Assembly: GCA_905221605.1 (NCBI GenBank)
Contig: CAJNDS010002211.1
Span: 1 to 64,000, forward strand
Reading direction: 5' to 3'
From: Symbiodinium natans
Taxonomy: Eukaryota > Sar > Dinophyceae > Suessiales > Symbiodiniaceae
Length of the DNA stretch: 64,000 bases
The first letter of the stretch is position 1. Each line of letters starts with the position of its first letter. This document shows positions 1 through 12,570 of this stretch, piece after piece. A program made the position numbers and the translations under genes. The notes under the pieces were generated by a model. The model worked only from the letters and a program-made list of their open reading frames with translations. It searched no databases and had not been told where the DNA came from.

Positions 1-560
1 CCCCTTCAATCCCAGCCCTCAACCATAGATCCTCAACCCCAACCCCTCAACATCCCAAACCCACCCCCCCCCCACCATACCCGACAAAACCCAAACCATT
101 ATAACAAAAACAAAAAACAAAACCCCCCAAAACCCCAACCTTTCAACCCCAATCCCACAATCCAACCCCTCAGCACCCCAAAACCAATAAAACACCATAA
201 CATGCAAGAATCCTCAACCCTCAACGGCCCTCAATAATCCCTCACCAGTCCCGGAACAACCCCCTCGCAACCCTCAACAACCCCCTTCAATAGCCCTTCC
301 CTTCAACAATCCCTCCCTTCAGCAACCCCGCCCCTGAACAACCCCTCCTTCAATCCCTCTCCTCTCAACCCCTCCTCGAGCCCTTCAGCCCCTCAGCCCT
401 TCAGCCCCTCAACCCCTCAACCCCAACCCCTCAGCCCTAGCCCCTCAAACCCCAACCCCTCAGCCCCAGCCGTTCAGCACCCCAAAACCACCCACCCCCC
501 ACCATATCGGACAAAACCCAAACCATTGCAGCAAACCAAAACCCCAGCCTGGCCCCTCAA
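1..560. repeat. Degenerate CCCTCAAC-type repeat tract
   Basis: C-rich low-complexity DNA built from short units such as CCCCTCAAC, CCCTCAAC and CCCCAACC. It resembles a decayed CCCTAAA telomere-type array in which the unit has drifted. A related short stretch (aaaccccccaaacccg) recurs near 635-700. No gene is credible here: the open frames are low-complexity reverse translations of the repeat. Confidence 0.7.
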
Positions 561-1199
561 CCCCAGCCCCTCAGCACCCCAAAACCACCCACCCCCACCA
601 CGCCCGACAAAACCCACACCATTACGACAGAAGCAAAAAACAAAACCCCCCAAACCCGACAAACTCCTACAACCGTAAAACCCTTAAACCCTGAACCCGG
701 GGATCCCGAAAAATTCATGAGGCGTGTCCAGCGTCGACACTGCATACCGCCAAGTGGAAGTGAATGTGCGAACATGGTGATTCTGTTGTTGTTGATATGT
801 GATCGTGAGGCCGAACCCCCTTGAACAACTGGCGGGCGGCGACCATCATCTGAACTACCCTGGACCAAGAGATTTCCTTGAAGATTTCCCCGAAGGTGAA
901 GGGGCACCCACGTCATCATTGTTGTGCTAGAACCATAGATCCAATCCGGAAAGCCTAAACCTCAATCCGGGTGATTCCTAAATTTCCGGGAATTTTCAGC
1001 TCCGGGTGATTCCCAAAATTTTCAGGATTTTTAGACAATAACCGTTAAGATTCCCGGAATTTTCAGGATCCCCCTGCAAGGCCCTCACAAGCAGCCAAAT
1101 CGACCGGAAGAGGAGGTGGGACATCCGACAAGGCGGTCGCAGAGCGAAAATAGGGGTCGAGCCCATAGCCTTTTATAGGGATATACGATTAGATAGTCG
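561..1199. other. Unique sequence with short repeated motifs
   Basis: No gene recognised. A stretch reading roughly gattcc(c)ggaattttcagg recurs three times between 960 and 1070, which suggests local duplication. A 120-codon minus-strand frame (557-919) has no recognisable domain and I do not support it as a gene. Confidence 0.4.
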
Positions 1200-2100
1200 C
1201 TTCTGCTCCGTATGCTTTCAGACTACACTAAATTGAAGATTCATATTCTCTCTATATATATGGATAATAAAAGATTGCTTTTGGTGCTTTTGGATGATAT
1301 TTCAAGCTATGGCATAAATTCCTAAATCGCAACCCCAAATCCTGCCTTCAAGCTAAACCATTCATTCAAATTTCTACTAAATAAATTCGCATCCACTATA
1401 CTCGTGAGTCGCAACCTCAGATATCTTTTTTTCGAGATCCCGAAAATATTTGAGTTTTTTATTTATCCATTAGGTCTTCGTGGATATTTTTTGAATTTAA
1501 AAATTTGTCGATATTTCGAGGGGTTCTCTCTTAAATTATCAAATATAATAAGAACTTTGAATTAGAATATATATTAAGAATATGAATATACAAAGAAAAT
1601 TAATATTTCTCTTTCAATATGCATGGATAATATTAGATAGGATCTTATTTTAGGCGTCAATCCGAAAGATAATCGTCGAATTACTTCTAGACGCACTAGA
1701 TATCACAAAACTATTAAGGGGCTTCAATAGACTATAAACTACGAATTCGGAGGCAATTTTGAAATCACGATATATTCTGAAAAATCATGAATTCATTCAT
1801 TTAATCTAGTCTGTGGAAGTTCTATCGACTAATAAAGAGAAAAAAATATTCCGAAAAATCTATTTGAATTATCTATTCTTTTATCTCATAATCTAGGAAA
1901 TATTTCTGGAAATTTTGAAGTACAAAGATCTAATTAAATCTCAAGATGATATCCATTTAGAAATATTATATGGTTGGATAGAAAAAAATCCCCTGCGCCC
2001 AGAGCATTTTCTTCACAGAATACAGATATACTTTCTGGATTCGAGAAATCATGATAATTGAAACGTCATCAGCCCGTGCAACTCTCAATTACGAATCTAA
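1200..2100. other. AT-rich island, no gene seen
   Basis: About 900 bp of strongly AT-rich DNA lies in an otherwise GC-balanced window, with sharp composition edges near 1200 and 2100. No long open frame, rRNA or tRNA signature was recognised. It could be an old organelle-derived insertion, a scaffold-type spacer or a decayed mobile element; the sequence alone does not decide. Confidence 0.5.
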
Positions 2101-2637
2101 ATGCCGATGATTTCTGATCATTGGCCGTCCACAAGCAGGCCATCCTCCGAACGTTCGAAATCCTCCAAGCACGGCGGTTTGGATCGGATTTCCAAGTAAA
2201 ACGTATTCAAAGCTTCATTCGATATCTTGAGAAGATCTTTCCCAAACCCGATCGTCATTTTGCTCCACATGCCTGAAGGGTAAGGCAGCTCAGTGGAAGC
2301 AGGTCGTCACGCGCCGATCTGGAGATGGAGGCAACTCATAGGATCCCACATGCGGCACTAGCTGCAGAGGTCTGTCCATATGAAAGGGCTCACGTTGGGT
2401 AGGAGAGCGGGAATGCGAAAAATCAGATCCTCAATCTAGATTGACTTGCTGCAAATAGTCTCAGCAGGATGAGAGTGAAGGCGCCCTCATTAGCGGACTT
2501 GTATCTCTACCTACTAAAAGGCCTTTGGTCCCAGCCAAATGCGCGAGAATTCGGGAAAGCTTTACAACTGTGAACATCTTGTGCCTCATCACGCCTCAAA
2601 GGCCCAACTTCGCTCCGATCCCAAGATCCTCTATCTC

Positions 2638-2725
2638 CCAAGTGGGTGGTTGTCAAAATTATGATCCCTAATGGGGTACCCAATAGGGATCCAAGAGGAC
2701 CATCATTTTGACAACCACCCAAGTG
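2638..2725. repeat. Inverted repeat (short palindromic element)
   Basis: The left arm (2638-2667, containing gtgggtggttgtcaaaat) is matched by a reverse-complement right arm (2700-2725, containing attttgacaaccaccca), with a loop of about 35 bp that itself holds ggggtacccaatagggatcc. The structure is MITE-like. The loop motif resembles the dispersed GGGGTACC/ATTTGGGG family seen elsewhere in the window. Confidence 0.6.
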
Positions 2726-3100
2726 AAGCTTTGCAACTTAACGTTAATCGCATGTTCAGTTCACCCGCAACCCTGAGCTCAGTGGCAGACCCGGAAGGAG
2801 TAGGTGCAGGACTGGCAGCGCAGAACCGCTTTGCACATGGAAACTTTGGTCTGGGAATGGGGGCTTCCGCGTTGAACGGTCTGATGGCATGGTACTGAGA
2901 CAAGAGCTTTCAATCTCCAAGAAGCGTACAGCAAATGCATGTTTGACGGTGGTCTCCAAGACTTCGGAAGCACAAGCGGAAAGACAGGCGCCTTCTCGCA
3001 TGTGAAGGCGATAGCATCCTGCAAGACACTCAAGTGGAAGGGTCATGAGGCAATGACACACACATGGGGGCTTCCGAAAATAGGGGTTACCAATTTGGGG

Positions 3101-3145
3101 TTCCCTTTACGGCGATCCTATTCTATTTGGGGTAGAAAGGGGGCT
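3101..3145 (+). repeat. Copy of dispersed CTATTTGGGG element
   Basis: The core gatcctattctatttgggg matches copies at about 25341, 25551, 36181 (minus) and 58928. The flanks 2726-3100 and 3146-3272 hold no gene I can support. Confidence 0.5.
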
Positions 3146-3272
3146 TCCTTCTTCTCCATGTGGTAGCATTCGATGATGTCCATGGGGCACTTGGTGGCGC
3201 CCCGCCTGGCAGCGCATTCGTTCTGCCCGCGATCAGAAAGCAATATCAGCATCTGTGTTTTTGTCCATACCC

Positions 3273-3328
3273 AGGGTTTAGGGTTTAGGGTTTAGGGTTT
3301 AGGGTTTAGGGTTTAGGGTTTAGGGTTT
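3273..3328 (+). repeat. Interstitial telomere-like array (TTTAGGG)n
   Basis: About eight near-perfect TTTAGGG units in the plus orientation. The unit matches the Arabidopsis-type telomere repeat also used by many dinoflagellates. The short sequence ATACC stands on both sides, too short to call a duplication. Confidence 0.9.
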
Positions 3329-4077
3329 ATACCACCTTCGGTTCAAAATCTCATCCCGAAGCTTGGCAGCCCCGTTTCACGTCACACCGAAGCAGAATCG
3401 AGACGCGCGATGTCAAGCCGAGAAGGGCCCATGACAAGCAAATATGCCTCACAGCATCGAAGGTAAAGGGCCTGAGAGAGCAAGCGCGAAGCCGGACAGT
3501 GTCTGGTAAGCATTCAGCCCATTAAGCAAGCCGGCGCTCTAATTTATGTTTGGACATGCTCGGTGCAGTGGAAAGTACTACTGCCCAGGGCTTAAGTTTC
3601 ACCTGCTGAAGCTTTGCTGAGAAGCTTTACTGTATTTTGAACTGAAGCACATCCATCAAGAGCCAGCTCGCACCCTGAGGTGGGGGCAGCAGTGATGCGG
3701 AATCCGTTTTCGCCACAAACTCGAGGTTGCCATTTGGCCTTGTTTTTTGGCACGTGCCCCACCGTCTGGGGTCTGCAGGTAACCTTCCCGAACAGCCACG
3801 CCAAAATCAGAACTAACCTGTCCTTGTAGCAAGTCCAAAGCAACATCGGAAAGGTGTGTACGACTCCTGAGCTCATGGCTCACTTTTGTCGAGGACTGGG
3901 ATTCGCCAACACACCTCGCGGCTGGGGGCACATGGGTTTGTCAACACTCGCGCGGCACTTCTAAATTCTATGTGTCACACCCTTCTTCAAGCCACGGCAT
4001 GACCTGTCTGACTACATCGGCTGTGTGTGCTCTGATGTGCGTGACTTCTCCCACTCTCTGGAAGTCGCACGCTCAGG
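3329..4077. other. Unique spacer before the satellite
   Basis: No gene, RNA or mobile element recognised. Minus-strand frames of 91-94 codons here have no domain signature. Confidence 0.35.
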
Positions 4078-7000
4078 GAAGCACTTGACGAGGCGAGCCT
4101 CATCAGCATCAGTTGGCCCCTTGCCGGGCGTGAGGGGCCCGACGAGGCGAGCATCGTCAGCATCAGTTGGCCCCTTGCTGTGCGTGGGGGGCCGACAAGG
4201 CGAGCATCATCAGCATCAGTTGGCCCCTTGCTGTGCGTGAGGCCCGACAAGGCGAGCATCATCAGCATCAGTTGGCCCCTTGCTGTGTGTGGGGGGCCGA
4301 CAAGGCGAGCATCATCAGCATCAGTTGGCCCCTTGCTGTGCGTGAGGCCCGACAAGGCGAGCATCATCAGCATCAGTTGGCCCCTTGCTGTGCGTGGGGG
4401 GCCGACAAGGCGAGCATCATCAGCATCAGTTGGCCCCTTGCTGTGCGTGAGGCCCGACAAGGCGAGCATCATCAGCATCAGTTGGCCCCTTGCTGTGCGT
4501 GGGGGGCCGACGAGGCGAGCATCATCAGCATCAGTTGGCCCCTTGCTGTGCGTGGGGGGCCGACAAGGCGAGCATCATCAGCATCAGTTGGCCCCTTGCT
4601 TGGCGTGAGGCCCGACGAGGCGAGCATCATCCGCATCAGTTGGCCCCTTGCTGTGCGTGGGGGGCCGACAAGGCGAGCATCATCCGCATCAGTTGGCCCC
4701 TTCATCAGTTGGCCCCTTGCTGTGCGTGGGGGGCCGACAAGGCGAGCATCATCCGCATCAGTTGGCCCCTTGCTGTGCGTGGGGGGCCGACAAGGCGAGC
4801 ATCATCAGCATCACTTGGCCCCTTGCTTGGCGTGAGGCCCGACGAGGCGAGCATCATCAGCATCAGTTGGCCCCTTTGCTAGGCGTGAGGCCCGACGAGG
4901 CGAGCATCATCAGCATCAGTTGGCGTGAGGCCCAACGAGGCGAGCATCAGCAGCATCTGTTGGCCCCTTGTCTGGCGTGTGGCCCGACAAGGCGAGCATC
5001 ATCAGCATCAGTTGGCCCCTTGCTGTGCGGGGGGGGCTTTCAAGGCGAGCATCATCAGCATCAGTTGGCCCCTTGCTGTGCGGGGGGGGGCTTTCAAGGC
5101 GAGCATCATCACCATCAGTTGGCCCCTTGCTGTGCGTGGGGGGCCGACAAGGCGAGCATCATCAGCATCAGTTGGCCCCTTGCTTGGCGTGAGGCCCGAC
5201 GAGGCGAGCATCATCAGCATCAGTTGGCGCTTCGCTGGGCGTGAGACCCGACGAGGCGAGCATCATCAGCATCAGTTGGCCCTTTGCTGGGCGAGAGGCC
5301 CGACAAGGCGAGCATCATCAGCATCAGTTGGCCCCTCGCTGGGCGTGAGACCCGACGAGGCGAGCATCATCAGCATCAGTTGGCCTCTTGCTGGGCGTGA
5401 GGCCCGACAAGGCGAGCATCATCAGCATCAGTTGGCCCTTTGCTGGGCGTGAGGCCCAACAAGGCGAGCATCATCAGCATCAGTTGGCCCCTTGCTGAGC
5501 GTGGGAGGCCGACAAGGCGAGCATCATCAGCATCAGTTGGCCCCTTGCTGTGCGTGTGAGGCACGACGAGGCGAGCATCATCAGCATCAGTTAGCTCCTT
5601 GCTGGGTGTGTGGCCAGACGAGGCGAGCGTCATCAGCATCAGTGGGCCCTTTGCTGGGCGTGAGGCCCGACAAGACGAGCATCATCAGCATCAGTCGGCC
5701 CCTTGCCGGGCGTGAGGGCCCGACAAGGCGAGCATCATCAGCATCAGTTGGCCCCTTGCTGTGTGTGGGGGGCCGACAAGGCGAGCATCATCACCATCAG
5801 TTGGCCCCTTGCTGTGCGTGAGGCCCGACAAGGCGAGCATCATCAGCATCAGTTGGCCCCTTGCTGTGCGTGAGGCCCGACAAGGCGAGCATCATCAGCA
5901 TCAGTTGGCCCCTTGCTGTGCGTGGGGGGCCGACAAGGCGAGCATCATCAGCATCAGTTGGCCCCTTGCTGTGCGTGAGGCCCGACAAGGCGAGCTTCAT
6001 CAGCATCAGTTCCCCTTGCTGTGCGTGGGGGGCCGACAAGGCGAGCATCATCAGCATCGTTGGCTCCTTGCTGGGGGGCCCGACGAGGCGAATATCATCA
6101 GCATCAGTTGGCCCCTTGCTTGAGACCCGACAAGGCGAGCATCATCAGCATCAGTTGGCCCCTTGCTGTGCGTGGGGGGCCGACAAGGCGAGCATCATCA
6201 GCATCAGTTGGCCCCTTGCTGTGCGTGGGGGGCCGACAAGGCGAGCATCAGCAGCATCAGTTGGCCCCTTGCTGTGCGTGAGGCCCGACAAGGCGAGCAT
6301 CATCAGCATCAGTTGGCCCCTTGCTATGCGTGAGGCCCGACAAGGCGAGCATCATCAGCATCAGTTGGCCCCTTGCTGTGCGAGGGGGCCGACAAGGCGA
6401 GCATCATCTTGCTTGGCATGAGGCCCGACGAGGCGAGCATCATCAGCATCAGTTGGCCCCTTGCTGTGCGTGGGGAGCCGACGAGGCGAGCATCATCAGC
6501 ATCAGTCCTTGCTGTGCGTGGGGGGCCGACAAGGCGAGCATCACCAGCATCAGTTGGGCCCTTGCTTGGCGTGAGGCCCGACGAGGCGAGCATCATCAGC
6601 ATCAGTTGGCCCCTTGCTGGGTGTGAGGCCCGACAAGGCGAGCATCATCAGCATCAGTTGGGCCCTTGCTGTGCGTGGGGCGCCGACAAGGCGAGCATCA
6701 TCAGCATCAGTTGGCCCCTTGCTTGGCGTGAGGCCCGACGAGGCGAGCATCATCAGCATCAGTTGGCCCCTTGCTGTGCGTGGGGGGCCGACAAGGCGAG
6801 CATCATCAGCATCAGTTGGCCCCTTGCTGTGCGTGGGGGGCCGACAAGGCGAGCATCATCAGCATCAGTTGGCCCCTTGCTGTGCGTGGGGAGCCGACGA
6901 GGCGAGCATCATCAGCATCAGTTGGCCCCTTGCTTGGCGTGAGGCCCGACGAGGCGAGCATCATCAGCATCAGTTGGCCCCTTGCTGTGCATGGGGGGCC

Positions 7001-10000
7001 GACAAGGCGAGCATCATCAGCATCAGTTGGCCCCTTGGTGTGAGGCCCGACGAGGCGAGCATCATCAGCATCAGTTGGCCCCTTGCTGTGCGTGGGGGGC
7101 CGACAAGGCGAGCATCATCAGCATCAGTTGGCCCCTTGCTTGGCGTGAGGCCCGACGAGGCGAGCATCATCAGCATCAGTTGGCCCCTTGCTGTGCGTGC
7201 GACAAGGCGAGCATCATCAGCATCAGTTGGGCCCTTGCTTCGCGTGAGGCCCGACGAGGCGAGCATCATCAGCATCAGTTGGCCCCTTGCTGTGCGTGGG
7301 GGGCCGACAAGGCGAGCATCATCAGCATCAGTTGGCCCCTTGCTGTGCGTGGGGGGCCGACAAGGCGAGCATCATCAGCATCAGTTGGCCCCTTGCTTGG
7401 CGTGAGGCCCGACGAGGCGAGCATCATCAGCATCAGTTGGCCCCTTGCTGTGCGTGGGGGCCCGACAAGGCGAGCATCATCAGCATCAGTTGGCCCCTTG
7501 CTGTGCGTGGGGGGGGCCGACAAGGCGAGCATCATCAGCATCAGTTGGCCCCTTGCTGTGCGTGGGGGCCCGACAAGGCGAGCATCATCAGCATCAGTTG
7601 GCCCCTTGCTGTGCGTGGGGGGCCGACAAGGCGAGCATCATCAGCATCAGTTGGCCCCTTGCTTGGCGTGAGGCCCGACGAGGCGAGCATCATCAGCATC
7701 AGTTGGCCCCTTGCTGTGCGTGGGGGGCAGACAAGGCGAGCATCATCAGCATCAGTTGGCCCCTAGCTGTGCGTGGGGGGGGCCGACAAGGCGAGCAGCA
7801 TCAGCATCAGTTGGCCCTTTGCTGTGCGTGGGGGGCCGACAAGGCGAGCATCATCAGCATCAGTTGGCCCCTTGCTTGGCGTGAGGCCCGACGAGGCGAG
7901 CATCATCAGCATCAGTTGGCCCCTTGCTGTGCATGGGGGGCCGACAAGGCGAGCATCATCAGCATCAGTTGGCCCCTTGGCGTGAGGCCCGACGAGGCGA
8001 GCATCATCAGCATCAGTTGGCCCCTTGCTGTGCGTGGGGGGCCGACAAGGCGAGCATCATCAGCATCAGTTGGCCCCTTGCTGTGCGTGGGGAGCCGACG
8101 AGGCGAGCATCATCAGCATCAGTTGGCCCCTTGCTTGGCGTGAGGCCCGACGAGGCGAGCATCATCAGCATCAGTTGGCCCCTTGCTGTGCATGGGGGGG
8201 CCGACAAGGCGAGCATCATCAGCATCAGTTGGCCCCTTGGTGTGAGGCCCGACGAGGCGAGCATCATCAGCATCAGTTGGCCCCTTGCTGGTGCGTGGGG
8301 GGCCGACAAGGCGAGCATCATCAGCATCAGTTGGCCCCTTGCTTGGCGTGAGGCCCGACGAGGCGAGCATCATCAGCATCAGTTGGCCCTTGCTGTGCGG
8401 CGACAAGGCGAGCATCATCAGCATCAGTTGGGCCCTTGCTTCGCGTGAGGCCCGACGAGGCGAGCATCATCAGCTCAGTTGGCCCCTTGCTGTGCGTGGG
8501 GGGCCGACAAGGCGAGCATCATCAGCATCATCCCTTGCTGTGCGTGGGGGGGCCGCCAAGGCTTGCATCTTGGCCCCTTGCGTGAGGCCCGACGAGGCGA
8601 GCATCATCAGCATCAGTTGGCCCTTGCTGTGCGTGGGGCCCGACAAGGCGAGCATCATCAGCATCCCCTTGCTGCGTGGGGGGGGCCGACAAGGCGAGCA
8701 TCATCAGTCAGGGGGCCCCTTGCTGTGCGTGGGGGACGACCAGGCGAGCATCATCAGCATCAGTTGGCCCCTTGCTGTGCGTGGGGGGCCGACAAGGCGA
8801 GCATCATCAGCATCAGTTGGCCCCTTGCTTGGCGTGAGGCCCGACGAGGCGAGCATCATCAGCATCAGTTGGCCCCTTGCTGTGCGTGGGGGCCCGACAA
8901 GGCGAGCATCATCAGCATCAGTTGGCCCCTTGCTGTGCGTGGGGGGGGCCGACAAGGCGAGCATCATCAGCATCAGTTGGCCCCTTGCTGTGCGTGGGGG
9001 CCCGACAAGGCGAGCATCATCAGCATCAGTTGGCCCCTTGCTTGGCGTGAGGCCCGACGAGGCGAGCATCATCAGCATCAGTTGGCCCCTTGCTGTGCGT
9101 GGGGGGTCGACAAGGCGAGCATCATCAGCATCAGTTGGCCCCTTGCTTGGCGTGACGCCCGACGAGGCGAGCATCATCAGCATCAGTTGGCCCCTTGCTG
9201 TGCGTGGGGGGCCGACAAGGCGAGCATCATCAGCATCAGTTGGCCCCTTGCTGTGCGTGAGGCCCGACAAGTGCGTGGGGGGCCGACAAGGCGAGCATCA
9301 TCAGCATCAGTTGGCCCCTTGCTTTGGCGTGAGGCCCGACGAGGCGAGCATCATCAGCATCAGTTGGCCCGTTGCTGTGCGTGGGGGGCCGACAAGGCGA
9401 GCATCATCAGCATCAGTTGGCCCCTTGCTTGGCGTGAGGCCCGACGAGGCGAGCATCATCAGCATCAGTTGGCCTGTTGCTGTGCGTGGGGGGCCGACAA
9501 GGCGAGCATCATCAGCATCAGTTGGGCCCTTGCTTGGCGTGAGGCCCGACGAGGCGAGCATCATCAGCATCAGTTGGCCCGTTGCTGTGCGTGGGGGGCC
9601 GACAAGGCGAGCATCATCAGCATCAGTTGGGCCCTTGCTTGGCGTGAGGCCCAACGAGGCGAGCATCATCAGCATCAGTTGGCCCGTTGCTGTGCGTGGG
9701 GGGCCGACAAGGCGAGCATCATCAGCATCAGTGGGGCCCTTGCTTGGCGTGAGGCCCGACGAGGCGAGCATCATCAGCATCAGTTGGCCCCTTGCTGTGC
9801 GTGGGGGGCCGACAAGGCGAGCATCATCAGCATCAGTTGGCCCCTTGCTTGGCGTGAGGCCCGACGAGGCGAGCATCATCAGCATCAGTTGGCCCGTTGC
9901 TGTGCATGGGGGGCCGACAAGGCGAGCATCATCAGCATCAGTTGGGCCCTTGCTTGGCGTGAGGCCCGACGAGGCGTTGCTGTGCGTGGGGGGCCGACAA

Positions 10001-10665
10001 GGCGAGCATCATCAGCATCAGTGGGGCCCTTGCTTGGCGTGAGGCCCGACGAGGCGAGCATCATCAGCATCATTTGGCCCGTTGCTGTGCGTGGGGGGCC
10101 GACAAGGCGAGCATCATCAGCATCAGTTGGGCCCTTGCCTTGGCGTGAGGCCCGACGAGGCGAGCATCATCAGCATCAGTTGGCCCGTTGCTGTGCATGG
10201 GGGGCCGACAAGGCGAACATCATCAGCATCAGTTGGGCCCTTGCTTTGCGTGAGGCCCGACGAGGCGAGCATCATCAGCATCAATTGGCCCCTTGCTGTG
10301 CGTGGGGGGCCGACAAGGCGAGCATCAGCAGCATCAGTTGGCCCCTTGCTGTGCGTGGGGGCCCGACGAGGCGAGCATCATCAGCATCATTTGGCCCGTT
10401 GCTGTGCGTGGGGGGCCGACAAGGCGAGCATCATCAGCATCAGTTGGGCCCTTGCTTGGCGTGAGGCCCGACGAGGCGAGCATCATCAGCATCAGTTGGC
10501 CCGTTGCTGTGCATGGGGGGCCGAGCGAGCATCATCAGCATCAGTTGGGCCCTTGCTTGGCGTGAGGCCCGACGAGGCGAGCATCATCAGCATCAGTTGG
10601 CCCCTTGCTGGGTGTGAGGGGCCCGACCAGGCGATCTCATCAGCATCAGTTGGCCCCTCTGCCGA
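4078..10665 (+). repeat. 52/53-bp satellite array, about 125 monomers
   Basis: A head-to-tail satellite. Each monomer contains gcatcatcagcatcagttgg, then ccccttgct, then one of two variant ends. Variant A (53 bp) reads gtgcgtggggggccgacaag; variant B (52 bp) reads tggcgtgaggcccgacgagg. From about 8.75 to 10.6 kb A and B alternate strictly, giving a 105-bp higher-order dimer with linked variants (cccgttgctgtg before A, gggcccttgcttgg before B). Terminal monomers near 4090 and 10640 are the most diverged and broken monomers cluster at 8390-8720, the usual picture of unequal exchange with a homogenised core. Because 105 is 35 codons, frames stay open for up to 661 codons, on both strands, which argues against coding. 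Confidence 0.95.
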
Positions 10666-11109
10666 AGCAGCCATCGAGCCATAGCAACAAATACGCCAAA
10701 GAGACGCAAGCCGCTTGGACAAAACAGAAAAAGTGCGGCTCCCAACCAAAAGTGCACATGAAAGCGTGACAAACAAAAAGCCGGCGAGCCACGTTAGGAA
10801 GACTACAGAATCGAACCAGAAGGAGATACAGTGCAAGCAAAACGACAAGCGCGCCCCACCATCTACCTTGCAGTCCGTCAGGGGGCCCCTCGCGCCTCGC
10901 TCTGGCCGTCGTAGCTTGCCTGGCCAGGCTCGGCGCTGGAAATCTGCGGCCTGGTGAGAGTGTCACTTGGAAGGCATTGCAGACCGGGATGGACTGCTAA
11001 AAGCAGGTCAGGCTTAGGGATTCGGGGCAGTTCCTCCGTGAAGATTGCTTTTGCAGGCCCTCCATAACGAGAAGAAGGCCATTCGGCAATCTGTTGAGGC
11101 CCAGCTGCA
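10666..11109. other. Unique sequence right of the satellite
   Basis: No gene recognised. Overlapping open frames on both strands lack any family signature. Confidence 0.3.
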
Positions 11110-11635
11110 AAGCCTCGAGCTGCTTCAGATTCCTGGTTGTCCGCAGATCTTGCGGATCAGATGAGAATTAGGGTTTTCCAGATGCTCATCCCTAGCAGAG
11201 CTCACGCCTGAGTCTTTTGGACACGTTTCCGAGGACCTCTCGCTGAAGGCCACCAGATTTACCCGAGCTGGTCATGCAGCACACTTGGTGGATGGAGCTG
11301 CCATGCATGTCACGTGTGCAAGGTTGCAAGGGGCACCGCCTCAGACATAGGCAGTTAGGCTTCAGATTCCTCTCAGATGAGAATTAGGGTTTCCTTGGTG
11401 TGCATCATGGCGGGACGCATGTCATCTTGACCAACTGCAAACTTCGGATCCCAACTCGCAACCAGCTTGTCATGATCATCCGGATTCGACACGCTTCAAC
11501 AAGATGACTTCCCTGCGATTGTCCGGCTTCTGGATGAGCCGACTGCATGACAAAGGATTGGAATTAAAAATCTGCTTCAGACACTGGGCATTCTCTGCAG
11601 ATCCGGAGGATCAGATGAGAATTAGGGTTGCCATG
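11110..11635 (+). repeat. Three spaced repeats ending in gatgagaattagggtt
   Basis: The motif cagatgagaattagggtt occurs at about 11158, 11375 and 11611, each preceded by related text (gcttcagattcc or ctgcagatc..ggatcag). The spacing of about 220-235 bp suggests a diverged tandem duplication. The end resembles a telomere-like unit (TTAGGGTT). Confidence 0.5.
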
Positions 11636-12570
11636 AGTCATCAGTGCAGCAATCATCTTCGCAAGGCGACCAACACCACATGGAGGTCAGCTTTTGGGGC
11701 CTTGCGCTCGACAATGATGCTCGGGTCCAACACAAATGCACAGGCAGAAGCGCACAACGCCGATCTGGAAGCACAGCCACGCAGCCCAAGAATGCCGGGA
11801 TCAGCCAGGCGAGGTGCTTTGATCAGAAAGCAGATCGGCAGGTGAACCCGCCACCCCCCTCCGCCCCCCCACCAACCAAACTTGAACTGTCTGCCTTGAA
11901 GAGGCGGCTGCTGGAAACCTGATCTGGACGTCCTGACAAGTTTCGGAGCTGAACTCGCAAAAATGGCAGAGGGGCTGCTTCCAGGGTCTCAAGCTCAGGC
12001 GAGAACAGCCGCGAACCAAGACCCAAAGGCGTCAGTTTTGCATCGGAATTTCTCATTGGTGAAAGTCTCGCGGTCTGTCAGGTCATCTCAGTGCCACCTG
12101 TATCTCGGCCGGAAGTCTGTTTCAAACCAAGCGGCCTGGTATCTCCGAAAGCAGGCCAGCTTCCACTATACAAGCAGAGGCAGGAAACCGATGGACAGAC
12201 TGACTCACAGACTTCCAAAACTGTGCTCACGCTGATGAAGCGAGCTTGTCAGCAAAAATAAGGCTTGGTTGGCATGTAAGGCCACTAGGGCCCATAAGGC
12301 CGCTAGATCGGAACCCTATGCTTCCTAAATTTAGCTGAGCTAGGCCCTGATAAGCCTCACATGACTCACATGCCTTGTCCGTTAGCCTGTAGCCTAATGT
12401 AGCCTAACGCAGCCTACATATACAGCATTTGTCCGCCGCGAACGTAGAGCCTCATAGAGCTCCCGGTAGCATCACATCGGCACTTCGGAGGTGTTGAACA
12501 CGGCAGACTGCGAATACCTGGACAAAAGGCTAAGGCTTGAAGCTGCAGTGCTGAAGCCGGCAAGCACTTC
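11636..12570. other. No gene recognised
   Basis: Unique sequence downstream, in minus-strand sense, of the plastid-leader gene. It contains a short stretch of repeated agcctaa units around 12360-12420. Nothing else supportable. Confidence 0.3.

Noticed and set aside
8285-10464. 585- and 661-codon plus-strand ORFs in the satellite
   Set aside because: They are a consequence of the 105-bp period lacking stops. Equally long repeats of open frame exist on the minus strand and in other frames.
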